Source: Limosilactobacillus sp. (GTDB taxonomy: Bacteria > Bacillota > Bacilli > Lactobacillales > Lactobacillaceae). From it: a stretch of 56,914 nucleotides of DNA. Under the pieces are notes generated by a model that had not been told where the DNA came from, did not search any database, and saw only the letters and a program-made list of their open reading frames with translations. The stretch is from the NCBI GenBank assembly GCA_030530845.1, contig JAUMUE010000007.1, positions 1-56,914 of the forward strand. The letters run 5' to 3'. Of this stretch, positions 15,418-25,272 are shown piece by piece (the first letter of the stretch is position 1; each line of letters opens with the position of its first letter). The position numbers and the translations under genes are program-made.

Positions 15418-17949
15418 ATGGCAGAAAATAAACGACTTTTTGACCTCTTCCAACCCACCCACTACGATGTTTATCTCGACATCAACCGGGCGGACAAAAC
15501 AATTACTGGTACGACCACAATTGAAGGTCACGCCAGCGAATCCACGATTTTGATCAACCAAAAATTTCTTCACATCCAAAATGTAGTTGCCGACAAAAAG
15601 CAACTTCCATTTACCGTCAAGGATGACGAAGAAGCGATCGAAATCACTCTCCCAGCTGACGGCGATGTGAAATTTAGCATCGATTACACCGCCAAGTTGA
15701 CCGACACAATGATGGGAATTTACCCTTCCTATTACGAAGTTGACGGGGTCCAAAAGCAAATCATCGGTACCCAATTTGAAACCACGGCGGCACGGCAAGC
15801 CTTCCCATGTGTGGACGAACCCGAAGCCAAGGCAACCTTCTCCTTAGCTATTAAATACGACGAACACGACGGCGAAACCATACTCGCCAACATGCCAGAA
15901 ACCAAGGAAGAAGACGGCGTTCACTACTTTGAAGAAACCGTCCGCATGTCCTCATACCTGGTCGCATTCGCTTTCGGTGAACTCCAATCCAAGATGACCG
16001 AAACCAAGTCTGGCGTGAAAGTCGGCGTCTTCGCTACCAAGGCTCACCAAGCTAAGGAACTCGACTTTGCATTGGACATTGCCAAGCGTGCGATCGAATT
16101 TTACGAAGACTACTACCAAACTCCATACCCACTGCCACACTCATGGCAACTCGCACTTCCTGACTTCTCAGCCGGTGCCATGGAAAACTGGGGTCTGGTA
16201 ACCTACCGTGAAGCATACTTGCTACTCGATCCGGACAACACCGCCCTCGACATGAAGCAAGTGGTCGCAACTGTTATCACACACGAACTGGCCCACCAGT
16301 GGTTTGGTGACCTCGTGACGATGAAGTGGTGGGACGACTTATGGTTAAATGAAAGTTTCGCCAACATGATGGAATACGTCGCCGTTGATGCTCTGCAACC
16401 AGAATGGAAGATTTGGGAATTATTCCAAACCTCAGAAGCCCCATCGGCATTGCAACGTGACGCCACAGACGGTGTTCAACCAGTCCACGTCGAAGTTAAC
16501 AACCCAGCCGAAATTGACTCTATCTTCGACCCTGCGATTGTTTACGCCAAGGGTTCACGGATGTTGGTAATGGTTCGTGCCCTGCTCGGCGACGATGCAT
16601 TGCGTGAAGGATTGAAGAACTACTTCGCTGCCCACAAGTACGGTAACGCTGCTGGTGCTGACCTCTGGAAGGCAATGGGCGATGCTTCACACCTGAACAT
16701 CGGTGAAATCATGCATTCATGGCTGGAACAACCAGGTTATCCCGTCGTTTCTGTCACGGTAAATGACCACGACCAAATCACCTTGCACCAAGAACAATTC
16801 TTCATTGGTGACGGCAAGGATGAAGGTCGCACTTGGCAAATTCCATTGAACGCTAACTACGACCAAGCACCACAAATCATGACTGACAAGGACGTTGTGA
16901 TCGACAACTACAGTGAATTACGCAAGAAGAACGGCAAGCCATTCCAAATCAACGTCGGCAATAACTCCCACTTCATCGTCAAGTACGACGAAGGCTTGTT
17001 AAACGACATTTTGGATCACGCCGACCAACTCGATGCAATCAACCAACGTCAATTGCTCCAAGACCTGCGCCTCCTAGCTGAAGGTCAACAAATTTCCTAC
17101 GCCGACCTGATCCCACTGCTGGCACGGTTCTCCGGTAGTCACTCCACAATCGTCAATGCGGAACTCTACCGAATTGCTAACAGCCTAAAGATTTTTGTAA
17201 ATCCTGGCACGAAGGAAGAAGATCAACTGCGTGCATTCTTCGACCAACTCAGCAAGGACCAAGTTGCCCGCCTCGGCTGGATGCCAAAAGACGGCGAAAA
17301 TAACGACGACCAACTGACTCGTCCATACGTCTTGAACGCCTCACTCTACGCAAAGAATGACGCGTCAATCAAGGAAGCCCACCAGATCTTCCTCGACCAC
17401 CAAGACGACTTGTTGAGCCTGTCCGCCGACATCCGTGGTCTGGTGCTCAAGAATGAAGTCCAAAACTACGGTAGCCGCGAACTCTTCGACAAGCTCGTGA
17501 CCGCATATCAAAAGACTTCTGACGCTAGCTACAAGGCCGACTTGCGAATGGCACTCCCTACGACGACCGACCCTGAATTGATCAAGCAAATCGTCTCCTA
17601 CTACAAGGATGCCAAGGTTGTGAAACCACAAGACTTACGGGCATGGTTCCGTGGTGTCTTGGCAAACAACGCCGGTCAAGAAGCTGCCTGGAACTGGTTG
17701 CGTGACAACTGGGGCTGGTTGGAAGAAACAGTCGGTGGTGACATGGAATTTGCAACCTACATCACCGTATCTGCTGGAATCTTCCACACCGCAGAACGCT
17801 TAGAAGAATTCAAAGCCTTCTTTGAACCTAAGATCGACACCCCAGGATTGACCCGTGAAATCAAGATGGATATCAACGTCATCGCAAGCAAGGTCGCCCT
17901 GGTTGAAAAAGAACAAGCAGCTGTCAACACGGCAGTCGCTCACCAATAA
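15418..17949 (+). CDS. pepN: Aminopeptidase N (lysyl aminopeptidase)
   Basis: An 843-residue M1-family zinc metallopeptidase, the usual length for lactic acid bacteria. The exopeptidase motif GAMENWGL precedes the zinc site HELAH (residues 289-293) with the third ligand Glu312 in NESFA. The N-terminal beta domain, thermolysin-like domain and C-terminal helical domain are all present, and there is no signal peptide, so it is cytosolic. AAGAAGGGA precedes the ATG, with TATAAT at 15381-15386. A long terminator follows. It cleaves N-terminal lysine, leucine and other residues from peptides. Confidence 0.98.
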   Translation: MAENKRLFDLFQPTHYDVYLDINRADKTITGTTTIEGHASESTILINQKFLHIQNVVADKKQLPFTVKDDEEAIEITLPADGDVKFSIDYTAKLTDTMMGIYPSYYEVDGVQKQIIGTQFETTAARQAFPCVDEPEAKATFSLAIKYDEHDGETILANMPETKEEDGVHYFEETVRMSSYLVAFAFGELQSKMTETKSGVKVGVFATKAHQAKELDFALDIAKRAIEFYEDYYQTPYPLPHSWQLALPDFSAGAMENWGLVTYREAYLLLDPDNTALDMKQVVATVITHELAHQWFGDLVTMKWWDDLWLNESFANMMEYVAVDALQPEWKIWELFQTSEAPSALQRDATDGVQPVHVEVNNPAEIDSIFDPAIVYAKGSRMLVMVRALLGDDALREGLKNYFAAHKYGNAAGADLWKAMGDASHLNIGEIMHSWLEQPGYPVVSVTVNDHDQITLHQEQFFIGDGKDEGRTWQIPLNANYDQAPQIMTDKDVVIDNYSELRKKNGKPFQINVGNNSHFIVKYDEGLLNDILDHADQLDAINQRQLLQDLRLLAEGQQISYADLIPLLARFSGSHSTIVNAELYRIANSLKIFVNPGTKEEDQLRAFFDQLSKDQVARLGWMPKDGENNDDQLTRPYVLNASLYAKNDASIKEAHQIFLDHQDDLLSLSADIRGLVLKNEVQNYGSRELFDKLVTAYQKTSDASYKADLRMALPTTTDPELIKQIVSYYKDAKVVKPQDLRAWFRGVLANNAGQEAAWNWLRDNWGWLEETVGGDMEFATYITVSAGIFHTAERLEEFKAFFEPKIDTPGLTREIKMDINVIASKVALVEKEQAAVNTAVAHQ

Positions 17950-17951
17950 AG

Positions 17952-17992
17952 ATAAAACGCGGACAGATGATTGTCCGCGTTTTATCTACTTT
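17952..17992 (+). terminator. Terminator after pepN
   Basis: A 15-bp stem GATAAAACGCGGACA/TGTCCGCGTTTTATC with a 6-base loop. Confidence 0.88.
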
Positions 17993-18043
17993 GTGTAAAA
18001 GTGAATAATAACCGCAAGTCCTATCTCATTGTTCACTTTTCTC

Positions 18044-18072
18044 TTGCTTTTACGGTGTGATCTGTCTATACT
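18044..18072 (+). promoter_or_regulatory. folT promoter
   Basis: TTGCTT (18044-18049) and TATACT (18067-18072) are separated by 17 bases. Transcription would start at about 18079, at the first base pairs of the riboswitch. Confidence 0.65.
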
Positions 18073-18076
18073 ATTC

Positions 18077-18216
18077 GGTGTTGGGGTAGGAACTCCAGAG
18101 TTATTGTCCAGCGGAACGGAATGTGAACGTTGGAAGGAGGCCGATTTGGCTGCTTTGGTTTTCCGCATTCACCACAGACAATCGTCATGGTTCCCTAACA
18201 AATAAATATTTTAGGG
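18077..18216 (+). promoter_or_regulatory. Tetrahydrofolate (THF) riboswitch with a Shine-Dalgarno-sequestering hairpin
   Basis: The leader folds by hand into the THF-I architecture. P1 is GGTG (18077-18080) with CACC (18170-18173). P2 is GGAA/TTCC plus CCAGAG/CTTTGG (18089-18100 with 18153-18164). P3 is a 7-bp stem TCCAGCG/CGTTGGA (18107-18113 with 18128-18134) with a loop carrying CGGAATG. P4 is GCC/GGC (18140-18150). The junction GGGGTAGG and the 3' GCATTC resemble conserved THF junction bases. Downstream, CCCTAA (18193-18198) pairs with TTAGGG (18211-18216), covering the folT ribosome site, so control appears translational. The assignment comes from pairing and the folT context, not a covariance search. 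Confidence 0.75.
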
Positions 18217-18226
18217 AGTGTCGATA

Positions 18227-18778
18227 ATGTCAGTATTATCTTTCACTGGTCCGCGTTTTACCACGCGCCGCATGACGTTAGCTGCTTTGCTGGTCGCTTT
18301 GGAATTAATTCTGGGCAAATTATCAGTTGGTGACCCCACTATTCTGAAATTTAGCTTTGGATTCATTGCGACAGGATTAATTGGATACTACTTAGGCCCA
18401 TGGATTGGCGGAATTGCGATGGTCGTTAACGATATTATTGGTAACACCATCTTGAACACTGGGAACATGTTCTTCCCTGGGTTCACCTTCTCCGCCTTCG
18501 TATCAGGTGTGATCGCTGGTCTGTTCTTATACAACCAACAAATCACGTGGAAGCGGGTGTTCATTTATGAATTCTTCCAAATTCTGATCACCAACGTCTT
18601 CTTCACCACGCTCTGGTTGTACCTAATGAGTATGACTTCATCAAGCACGGGTAGCGCATTTACCGCCCTCTTGATGATCCGTCTTCCAAAAGAAGTCATC
18701 ACTTGGCCGCTTGAAGCCATTATCTTGATGATTATCATCCGCCAGCTGGCACGAGTAAATCTCAATTTAGAACGTTAA
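18227..18778 (+). CDS. folT: Folate-specific ECF transporter S component
   Basis: A 183-residue membrane protein with about six hydrophobic helices. The start RRMTLAALLVALELILGKLSVG and the FSFGFIATGLIGYYLGPW block are typical of the FolT family of ECF S components, which bind folate and dock with the shared EcfT/EcfA1/EcfA2 module encoded elsewhere. ATG 18227 is chosen because AGGGAG lies 8 bases upstream; a GTG at 18218 overlaps that site. The leader is a probable THF riboswitch, which supports folate as the substrate. No folC or other folate gene is adjacent. A terminator follows. Confidence 0.92.
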   Translation: MSVLSFTGPRFTTRRMTLAALLVALELILGKLSVGDPTILKFSFGFIATGLIGYYLGPWIGGIAMVVNDIIGNTILNTGNMFFPGFTFSAFVSGVIAGLFLYNQQITWKRVFIYEFFQILITNVFFTTLWLYLMSMTSSSTGSAFTALLMIRLPKEVITWPLEAIILMIIIRQLARVNLNLER

Positions 18779-18785
18779 TTTAATG

Positions 18786-18825
18786 AGCCATCACTGATTT
18801 CTGTGGTGGCTCTTAGTGTTTTCTC
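18786..18825 (+). terminator. Terminator after folT
   Basis: Stem GAGCCATCAC/GTGGTGGCTC with an 8-base loop and a T-containing tail. Confidence 0.75.
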
Positions 18826-18934
18826 ATAATCAAATTGTGGTAGTCGCAAATTTTTCTTGGCCGTCAAATTCCTTGATAAATATAGGTTTCGTCCATCCGC
18901 GAATCAAAAATTCAAAATAATTTTCAAAAAAGTG

Positions 18935-18962
18935 TTGCATTTCATGAAAAACGGGTTAGAAT
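18935..18962 (+). promoter_or_regulatory. Promoter of the asnA-asnS operon
   Basis: TTGCAT (18935-18940) and TAGAAT (18957-18962) with a 16-base spacer lie just upstream of the T-box leader. Confidence 0.65.
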
Positions 18963-18982
18963 ACAGTTATAGATTTTCAAAG

Positions 18983-19280
18983 GCAATGAGAAAGACGAGT
19001 ACAACGCCTCATTCGTAAAGTGAGCTGGCGATAGTGAGAAGCCTGCCGACCCTGGACGTTGAAAAAACACTTTCCCCCAATGCCGCTGACCCAAATGATT
19101 AGATTCTAATTAAAGTAGGCTCAGCCGTCCCCGGTACGTTACCACACCGGCTAAACGTGATTGCGTTTATAAGAGAGGTCTAGACAATGAATTTTCATTT
19201 CTAGGCAACTTGGGTGGTACCGCGGAATAAAGCCTTTCGTCCCTTGATAGATATCAGGAGATGAAAGGCTTTTATTTTAT
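18983..19280 (+). promoter_or_regulatory. Asparagine T-box riboswitch
   Basis: A full T-box leader. Stem I begins AATGAGAAAG and carries AGTGAGAAGCC; its 3' side holds the specifier AAC (19066-19068, an Asn codon) just before ACTTTC, which pairs back to GAAAG. The T-box bulge sequence GGGTGGTACCGCG is at 19212-19224. A terminator stem AAAGCCTTTC/GAAAGGCTTT with a T tail (19230-19278) competes with the antiterminator. Uncharged tRNA-Asn should stabilise read-through into asnA-asnS. No gene is present in this 530-base gap apart from the leader and promoter. Confidence 0.96.
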
Positions 19281-19311
19281 CTCTCAATATACATTTCAAG
19301 GAGTGTTACAT

Positions 19312-20322
19312 ATGAGTTTAATTATTCCAAAGGATTACGATCCAAAGCTTTCTATTCGTCAAACTGAAGCTGCTATTCGTTTTATTCGCGAAACTTTCCA
19401 AGACAAGTTCGCTGATGCAATGACTCTTCAACGGATGTCTGCACCAATGTTCTTGGTAAAGGGTACTGGTCTTAACGATGATTTGAACGGTATTGAAAAG
19501 GCTGTTTCCTTCGATATGAAGAGCGTGCCTGGTGCAACTATCGAAGTTGTTCACTCCCTTGCTAAATGGAAGCGGATGGCATTAAAGGAATACGGCTTCG
19601 GCATGCATGAAGGTCTCTACACTAACATGAACGCCATTCGTAAGGACGAAGATGTTGACAACTACCACTCAATTTACGTAGATCAATGGGATTGGGAAAA
19701 GGTAATTGCCAAGGAAGAACGTACTGAAGAAACATTAAAGAAGACTGTTAGAACTATTTTCGGTGTTCTCAAGGAAATGGAACACGCTGTATGGCAAAAG
19801 TACCCAGATGCTGTTTACCACTTGCCTGACGAAATCCACTTCGTAACTACTCAAGAATTGGAAGATCGTTGGCCTGACTTGACCCCAATGGAACGAGAGG
19901 ATAAAATTGCTAAAGAACTTGGTGCCGTCTTCGTAATGAAGATTGGTGACAAACTTAAGCGTAGTGGCAAGCCTCACGATGGTCGAGCACCTGACTACGA
20001 TGATTGGGCACTTAACGGTGATATTATTTTCTGGTACGAACCACTCCAACGTAAGATCGAAGTTTCATCAATGGGTATCCGTGTAAGCGAAGAATCCATG
20101 AAGGAACAATTGAAGAAGGCTGGAGCAGAAGACCGGGAAAAGTTACCATTCCACGAAAAGTTGTTGAAGGGTGAATTACCTTACACAATCGGTGGTGGTA
20201 TTGGTCAATCACGTATTTGCATGCTCTTGTTAGGTAAGGCTCACATTGGTGAAGTCCAAGCCAGCGTATGGCCAGAAGATATGCTCGCAAAGTGCAAAGA
20301 GGCTGGCATTCAAATTCTGTAG
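19312..20322 (+). CDS. asnA: Aspartate-ammonia ligase (ammonia-dependent asparagine synthetase)
   Basis: A 336-residue AsnA, a homodimeric class II synthetase-like enzyme that makes asparagine from aspartate, ammonia and ATP. Family blocks include [29 protein letters not shown] and [21 protein letters not shown]. The start ATG 19312 is 9 bases after AAGGAG; the earlier in-frame start at 19261 lies in the T-box terminator stem. It is co-transcribed with asnS (22-base gap) under an Asn-specific T-box, so asparagine supply and Asn-tRNA charging respond together. A second, glutamine-dependent synthetase gene is at 29855-31771. Confidence 0.98.
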   Translation: MSLIIPKDYDPKLSIRQTEAAIRFIRETFQDKFADAMTLQRMSAPMFLVKGTGLNDDLNGIEKAVSFDMKSVPGATIEVVHSLAKWKRMALKEYGFGMHEGLYTNMNAIRKDEDVDNYHSIYVDQWDWEKVIAKEERTEETLKKTVRTIFGVLKEMEHAVWQKYPDAVYHLPDEIHFVTTQELEDRWPDLTPMEREDKIAKELGAVFVMKIGDKLKRSGKPHDGRAPDYDDWALNGDIIFWYEPLQRKIEVSSMGIRVSEESMKEQLKKAGAEDREKLPFHEKLLKGELPYTIGGGIGQSRICMLLLGKAHIGEVQASVWPEDMLAKCKEAGIQIL

Positions 20323-20344
20323 TTTTTTTAGGAGTGAGTAATAG

Positions 20345-21643
20345 ATGAAGACAATTACGATCAGTGAAACCCCTAAGCACGTGGGTGAAACTGTCAAAAT
20401 TGGTGTTTGGTTAACTGATAAGCGGTCTAGTGGTAAGATCGCATTCTTGCAACTTCGTGATGGTACTGGATTCTTCCAAGGAATTATCCGGAAGAATGAC
20501 GTTTCAGAAGAAATTTTTGAAATGTCCAAGCACGATCTGCACCAAGAAACCAGTTTCTATGTTACCGGTGAAGTTCACGAAGATACTCGTTCAAAGTTTG
20601 GATACGAAATCCAAATCTCTGATATCGAAATGGTGGGCCAAAGTGACGAATACCCTATTGGTAACAAGGAACACGGTATCGACTTCTTGTTGGACAACCG
20701 TCATTTATGGTTACGGAGCCGCAAGCCTTGGGCATTAATGCGGATTCGTTCCCGTGTTAAGTTGGCTTCAATGGAATTCTTCGACAAGCATGGTTTCACA
20801 CAATTCGACGCACCTGAATTAACAGGAAGTGCTCCAGAAGGTACGACTGAATTATTCGAAACTGACTACTTCGACCGTAGCGCATACCTGTCACAATCAG
20901 GTCAACTCTACGAAGAAGCCGGTGCAATGGCATTAGGTCGGGTCTACTCAATGGGTCCTACCTTCCGTGCCGAAAAGTCCAAGACCCGTCGTCACTTGAT
21001 GGAATTCTGGATGATTGAACCAGAAATGGCTTGGATGCACCAAGAAGAAAGTTTGGAAATTCAAGAACAATACATCGCCTACTTGGTTCAAGATTTGATT
21101 GACAACTGTGCAACCGAATTGGAAATTGCAGGTCGGAGTATTGAAAGCTTGAAGCCATTCACTGAATTGCCATACCCACGGATCACTTACAAGAAGGCAA
21201 TCGAAATGTTGCAAGAAGCTGGTATGGATGCCAAGTTTGGTGACGACTTCGGTTCTCCTGAAGAAACCTTCCTGGCTGACCAGTTCCAAAAGCCTGTCTT
21301 CATCACAAACTACCCTAAGGAAATCAAGGCGTTCTACATGCCAATTGATCCTGAAGATGATCGTCAAGTTATCTGTGCTGACCTCTTGGCTCCAGAAGGT
21401 TACGGTGAAATCATTGGTGGTTCCGAACGTGCCATTGATAACGAATACCTTGCTAAGAAGTTAGCTGAAAACAACCTCTCAATGGAAAACTACGGTTGGT
21501 ACGAAGACTTACGTAAGTACGGTACTGTTCCTCACTGTGGTTTCGGTATGGGGCTTGAACGTTTCTTAGCTTGGATCACTCTCCAAGATCACATTCGCGA
21601 AAACATCCCATTCCCTCGGATGTTGAACCGATTGAACCCATAA
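20345..21643 (+). CDS. asnS: Asparaginyl-tRNA synthetase
   Basis: A 432-residue class IIb synthetase. The N-terminal OB-fold anticodon-binding domain (residues about 1-110) is followed by the catalytic core with motif 2 ([19 protein letters not shown]) and motif 3 ([13 protein letters not shown]). The Asn rather than Asp specificity is supported by the overall length, the T-box specifier AAC and the asnA neighbour. GGAGTG lies upstream of the ATG. A strong terminator closes the operon. Confidence 0.97.
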   Translation: MKTITISETPKHVGETVKIGVWLTDKRSSGKIAFLQLRDGTGFFQGIIRKNDVSEEIFEMSKHDLHQETSFYVTGEVHEDTRSKFGYEIQISDIEMVGQSDEYPIGNKEHGIDFLLDNRHLWLRSRKPWALMRIRSRVKLASMEFFDKHGFTQFDAPELTGSAPEGTTELFETDYFDRSAYLSQSGQLYEEAGAMALGRVYSMGPTFRAEKSKTRRHLMEFWMIEPEMAWMHQEESLEIQEQYIAYLVQDLIDNCATELEIAGRSIESLKPFTELPYPRITYKKAIEMLQEAGMDAKFGDDFGSPEETFLADQFQKPVFITNYPKEIKAFYMPIDPEDDRQVICADLLAPEGYGEIIGGSERAIDNEYLAKKLAENNLSMENYGWYEDLRKYGTVPHCGFGMGLERFLAWITLQDHIRENIPFPRMLNRLNP

Positions 21644-21658
21644 ATTTAATCTCCCTCA

Positions 21659-21694
21659 AAGCGACTGGATATATGTCCAGTCGCTTTTTTGTAC
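21659..21694 (+). terminator. Terminator after asnS
   Basis: Stem AAAGCGACTGGA/TCCAGTCGCTTT with a 6-base loop, then a T run. Confidence 0.93.
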
Positions 21695-21735
21695 GCACAA
21701 AAAAAGCGTGACCCTGATATAGATCACGCCAAATA

Positions 21736-22650
21736 CTATTTGAGCACTTCTGCCATTTTCTTGATGTCTGAAGGAACGATGGTACAACACCCACCAACAA
21801 TTGTGGCACCAGCATCTATCCAGGATTGAACCCGGTCTTCAATGTGTGGTTGCCCCTCTTTGAATGTCCACTGCTTAATGGATGGATCGTAAGTAGCGCC
21901 AGAGTTGGGATAGACGATGATTGCCTTGTCAGTGACGTCCTTGATTGCCTCGACGGCGGGAACCGTCAATTCCGGCTGCATGCAGTTAACGCCAACGGAG
22001 AAGACTTGGGGGTTATCCTTTACTGTAGCGACCGCATCCTTCAGCGGTGTCCCGTCAGAGATATGGTCCTTGTCCTTCAAGCTAAAGGAAATAAAGGCAG
22101 GTACTTCTGGGGCGACTTCTTTGAGGAGGTCCAGAAATGCCAGAACTTCCTTTAGCTGTGGCTGAGTTTCAACTGCCAAGCAATCAACACCCTCTTCTAC
22201 GATCGCCTCGAGCCGTGGACGGTGGAAAGCCTTTAACTCTTCATCAGACAAATCGTAGTCACCGCGGTACTCACTCCCGTCGGCCAGGTATGCACCGTAA
22301 GGACCGATGCCACCAGCGACAAAATTATGCTTGCCAGACTCTTTTTCATAGTCATCACGAGCCTGGGTGGCTAAGCGAACGGCCTTTTTGATTAATTCCT
22401 TCGCATCATTTTCGCTCAAACCATGACGGACAAACGCGGGCACGTTGGTCTGGTAGGTGTCGGTGATGGACAGATCTGCGCCGGATTTAAAATAGTCCAT
22501 ATGCACTTGGTAAACCAGTTGTGGGCTATCGATCAATGCCTTGGCAGTCCACAAATCACTGTTGGTATCTGCTCCGGCTTGTTCCAGTGGCGTTGACATA
22601 GAGCCATCTAATAAAAGTGGTCCCTGGGTCAATTTTTCTAAAAGTTGCAT
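21736..22650 (-). CDS. mmuM: Homocysteine S-methyltransferase
   Basis: A 304-residue homocysteine methyltransferase of the MmuM (YagD/YbgG) type. The N-terminal LLDGSMSTPLEQAG block and the zinc ligands, one cysteine in SVGVNCMQPE and two in IVGGCCTIVPSDI, are present. These enzymes make methionine from homocysteine using S-methylmethionine or SAM as methyl donor. The gene diverges from an amino acid permease, which matches the mmuP-mmuM pairing and suggests use of S-methylmethionine, a plant compound. No SAM or Met T-box leader was recognised in the 105-base gap. Confidence 0.92.
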   Translation of the reverse strand: MQLLEKLTQGPLLLDGSMSTPLEQAGADTNSDLWTAKALIDSPQLVYQVHMDYFKSGADLSITDTYQTNVPAFVRHGLSENDAKELIKKAVRLATQARDDYEKESGKHNFVAGGIGPYGAYLADGSEYRGDYDLSDEELKAFHRPRLEAIVEEGVDCLAVETQPQLKEVLAFLDLLKEVAPEVPAFISFSLKDKDHISDGTPLKDAVATVKDNPQVFSVGVNCMQPELTVPAVEAIKDVTDKAIIVYPNSGATYDPSIKQWTFKEGQPHIEDRVQSWIDAGATIVGGCCTIVPSDIKKMAEVLK

Positions 22651-22755
22651 CTATTCCTCCACCCTTCGATGTTATATAATATAACGAAATTAAAATTATT
22701 TTCTCAGAATTATAATTGAATTTTAACTAAAATACAAGAATGGGGGTAACGAAAT

Positions 22756-24138
22756 TTGAGTAATTCAAATACCGAAAAAGCCACCCACCTCGAGCGAAAG
22801 ATGGAAGCACGACATATCCAAATGATTTCGCTCGGTGGAGTGATCGGTACCGGGCTCTTCTTGAGTTCTGGATATACCATCAACCAAGCCGGACCAATCG
22901 GCACAATCATTGCCTACACTGTCGGAGCAATTCTGGTGTACGCGGTCATGTTGTGCCTAGGAGAATTATCGGTTGCCATGCCCTACACCGGCGCGTTTCA
23001 CGTCTACGCACGAGAGCTGATTGGACCTGCGACGGGGATGGTTGTCGCCTTGATGTACTGGCTGACATGGACGATTGCCCTCGGGTCGGAATTTACGGCT
23101 GCCGGAATTATCATGAAGGAGTGGTTCCCACACGTGCCAACATGGCATTGGAGTCTAGTCCTGATTATCCTAGTCACCGTCTCTAACATCTTCACCGTCC
23201 GAATCTTCTCGGAAAGTGAATTCTGGTTCGCCGCTGTCAAAGTCCTGGCGATTGTCGCATTTATTTTACTGGGCTTTTTGGCAATTGTCGGTATAGTGCC
23301 ACTGAAGGGATACACTCACGCACCGGGGTTAACCAACCTATTCAAGGACGGCCTCTTCCCCACTGGTTTTGGCGGAGTGTTTACGACGATGCTGACGGTG
23401 AACTTCGCCTTTTCTGGGACTGAGCTGATCGGGATAACTGCTGGTGAAGCAAAAGACCCTGAGCGCACACTTCCTAAGGCGATTCACGCTACACTTTGGC
23501 GTTTAATCATCTTCTTCATTGGATCCATGGTGGTAATGACCGCGCTGATTCCGTACAAGCAAGCCGGCGTGACCCAGAGTCCATTTGTCCACGTCTTCAA
23601 GATGATGGGGATTCCGTTTGCTGGCGACATTATGAATTTCGTCGTATTGACTGCCATTATTTCTGCCGCCAATTCAGGACTCTATGCTTCGACACGGATG
23701 CTGTGGTCATTAGGTAACGAGGGAACGATCCCCAAGATTTTTTCCTCGACCAATTCTCACGGAACTCCGGTAATCGCTGTAATTGCAAGTATGATCGGAG
23801 GAATTTTATCACTCCTGTCCAGCGTATATGCTGCCGGCACGATCTACCTGGTCCTGGTTTCTATCTCTGGTTTAGCGGTCGTAATTGTGTGGATCGCCAT
23901 CGCCTTATGCCAGATCAAATTCCGGAAGAAGTTTTTAGCTGAAGGACATTCGGTATCCGAGCTGAAATTTAAGACGCCTTGGTACCCCGTCCTTCCGTGG
24001 TTCGCATTTTTGGCCAGCCTCGCATCATGCCTTCTGATTTGGTTCGATCCTGCGCAACGTATCGCCCTGTACTGGACAATCCCATTCGTGGCCCTGTGCT
24101 ACGTAGGATACTATCTGATGAAACATTTTAAGAAATAA
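22756..24138 (+). CDS. Amino acid permease, APC superfamily (possible S-methylmethionine permease)
   Basis: A 460-residue permease with 12 predicted membrane helices. Helix I carries [17 protein letters not shown], the substrate-binding glycine-rich break typical of the amino acid transporter (AAT) branch, and [19 protein letters not shown] is typical of helix VI. The start is TTG 22756 with a GGGGG ribosome site upstream. Its divergence from mmuM suggests S-methylmethionine (MmuP) as the substrate, but lysine or other amino acid permeases look much alike, so the specificity is inferred from context only. Confidence 0.85.
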   Translation: MSNSNTEKATHLERKMEARHIQMISLGGVIGTGLFLSSGYTINQAGPIGTIIAYTVGAILVYAVMLCLGELSVAMPYTGAFHVYARELIGPATGMVVALMYWLTWTIALGSEFTAAGIIMKEWFPHVPTWHWSLVLIILVTVSNIFTVRIFSESEFWFAAVKVLAIVAFILLGFLAIVGIVPLKGYTHAPGLTNLFKDGLFPTGFGGVFTTMLTVNFAFSGTELIGITAGEAKDPERTLPKAIHATLWRLIIFFIGSMVVMTALIPYKQAGVTQSPFVHVFKMMGIPFAGDIMNFVVLTAIISAANSGLYASTRMLWSLGNEGTIPKIFSSTNSHGTPVIAVIASMIGGILSLLSSVYAAGTIYLVLVSISGLAVVIVWIAIALCQIKFRKKFLAEGHSVSELKFKTPWYPVLPWFAFLASLASCLLIWFDPAQRIALYWTIPFVALCYVGYYLMKHFKK

Positions 24139-24143
24139 ATATC

Positions 24144-24178
24144 GAGCGACTGGGTCATCCCCGGTCGCTTTTATTTAG
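24144..24178 (+). terminator. Terminator after the amino acid permease
   Basis: Stem GAGCGACTGGG/CCCCGGTCGCTT with a 4-base loop and T-rich tail. Confidence 0.8.
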
Positions 24179-24249
24179 CCCACTTTTCCCTTGTCATAAC
24201 ATGAAATCCTTAATAAAATAAACAACAGATTTTGAAAGTAGGTGCCGAA

Positions 24250-25236
24250 ATGACAAAGAAATTATTACTGCTGTCGACGGGTGGAACGATTGCTTCGATC
24301 GCCTCTGAAGACGGTTTGAAGCCAGGTGAATCGGGTTCTGAATTGTTGGACATGCTGGGCCATTTCCCATTTGACGTGACCGTAAAGGATATCTTAGAAA
24401 TGGATTCTTCCAACATCCAACCGGAAGAATGGAAGCTGATTGCCGAAAATATCGACGAATACCGCAACCAATATGATGGGATCGTTGTTTCACATGGAAC
24501 GGACACAATGGCTTATACTGCATCGATGCTGACTTTCATGCTGGAAAACATCGATATCCCCGTCGTCTTGACCGGTAGCCAGGTGCCAATGAACGTGCCA
24601 TTGTCCGATGCACCGGAGAACCTCAACCTGGCCTTCACTGCAGCAAGTAATTGCCAACCCGGCGTCTACTTAGCATTTAACCGGAAAGTAATGCGTGGCA
24701 GCCGCAGCGTCAAGGTTCGGACCACGTCATTCGATGCCTTTGAAAGCGTGAATTTCCCTGCCATCGCTGAAGTGACATCAGATGGTTTCCAAATCACCAA
24801 TGAACAACACTACCAAAACGGCAAATACCGCCTGAATACCAAGATCGACACCAATGTTTCACTGGTCAAGCTCTTCCCCGGATTTGACCCAAGCCTGCTC
24901 CATGCGATGGCTGAACACGGCTGTCGCGGAATCGTGGTCGAAGCGTACGGACTCGGTGGGATGACCTTCATTCGCCGGAACCTGGTGGCAGCGGTTGGTA
25001 AGTTGATCCGTGATGGCATCCCCGTCATCGCCGCCAGCCAATGTTTGTACGAACGGAGCGATCTAACCAAGTATGAAGTTGGCCAACAAGCCCTCCTGGA
25101 AGGTGCCATCTCCGCTCACGACATGACGTCTGAATGTGCAATCGCCAAGCTCATGTGGGGCCTGGGCCAAGGCATGGACGTCAAACAAATCGAAAAGTTC
25201 TTTAACACGGACGTTGCTGGAGAAGTGACACTATAG
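24250..25236 (+). CDS. ansA: L-asparaginase, cytosolic type I
   Basis: A 328-residue asparaginase. The nucleophile threonine is Thr13 in STGGTIAS, and the second active-site threonine and aspartate are Thr84-Asp85 in SHGTDTMAYT. No signal peptide is present, so it is the low-affinity cytosolic type that turns asparagine into aspartate and ammonia. ATG 24250 is preferred over a TTG at 24232, since the AGTAGGTG ribosome site lies between them. It is a single gene with a strong terminator. It opposes AsnA and AsnB encoded in the same window. Confidence 0.95.
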   Translation: MTKKLLLLSTGGTIASIASEDGLKPGESGSELLDMLGHFPFDVTVKDILEMDSSNIQPEEWKLIAENIDEYRNQYDGIVVSHGTDTMAYTASMLTFMLENIDIPVVLTGSQVPMNVPLSDAPENLNLAFTAASNCQPGVYLAFNRKVMRGSRSVKVRTTSFDAFESVNFPAIAEVTSDGFQITNEQHYQNGKYRLNTKIDTNVSLVKLFPGFDPSLLHAMAEHGCRGIVVEAYGLGGMTFIRRNLVAAVGKLIRDGIPVIAASQCLYERSDLTKYEVGQQALLEGAISAHDMTSECAIAKLMWGLGQGMDVKQIEKFFNTDVAGEVTL

Positions 25237-25268
25237 AAAAAAGCGAGGTACTACCTCGCTTTTTTCAT
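25235..25268. terminator. Bidirectional terminator between ansA and the DUF915 hydrolase
   Basis: An A-rich/T-rich flanked stem AAAAAAGCGAGGTA/TACCTCGCTTTTTT, near perfect, between converging genes. Confidence 0.93.
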
Positions 25269-25272
25269 TGAT

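Noticed and set aside
22651..22755. SAM riboswitch or methionine T-box between mmuM and the permease
   Set aside because: No conserved elements or terminator in 105 bases.
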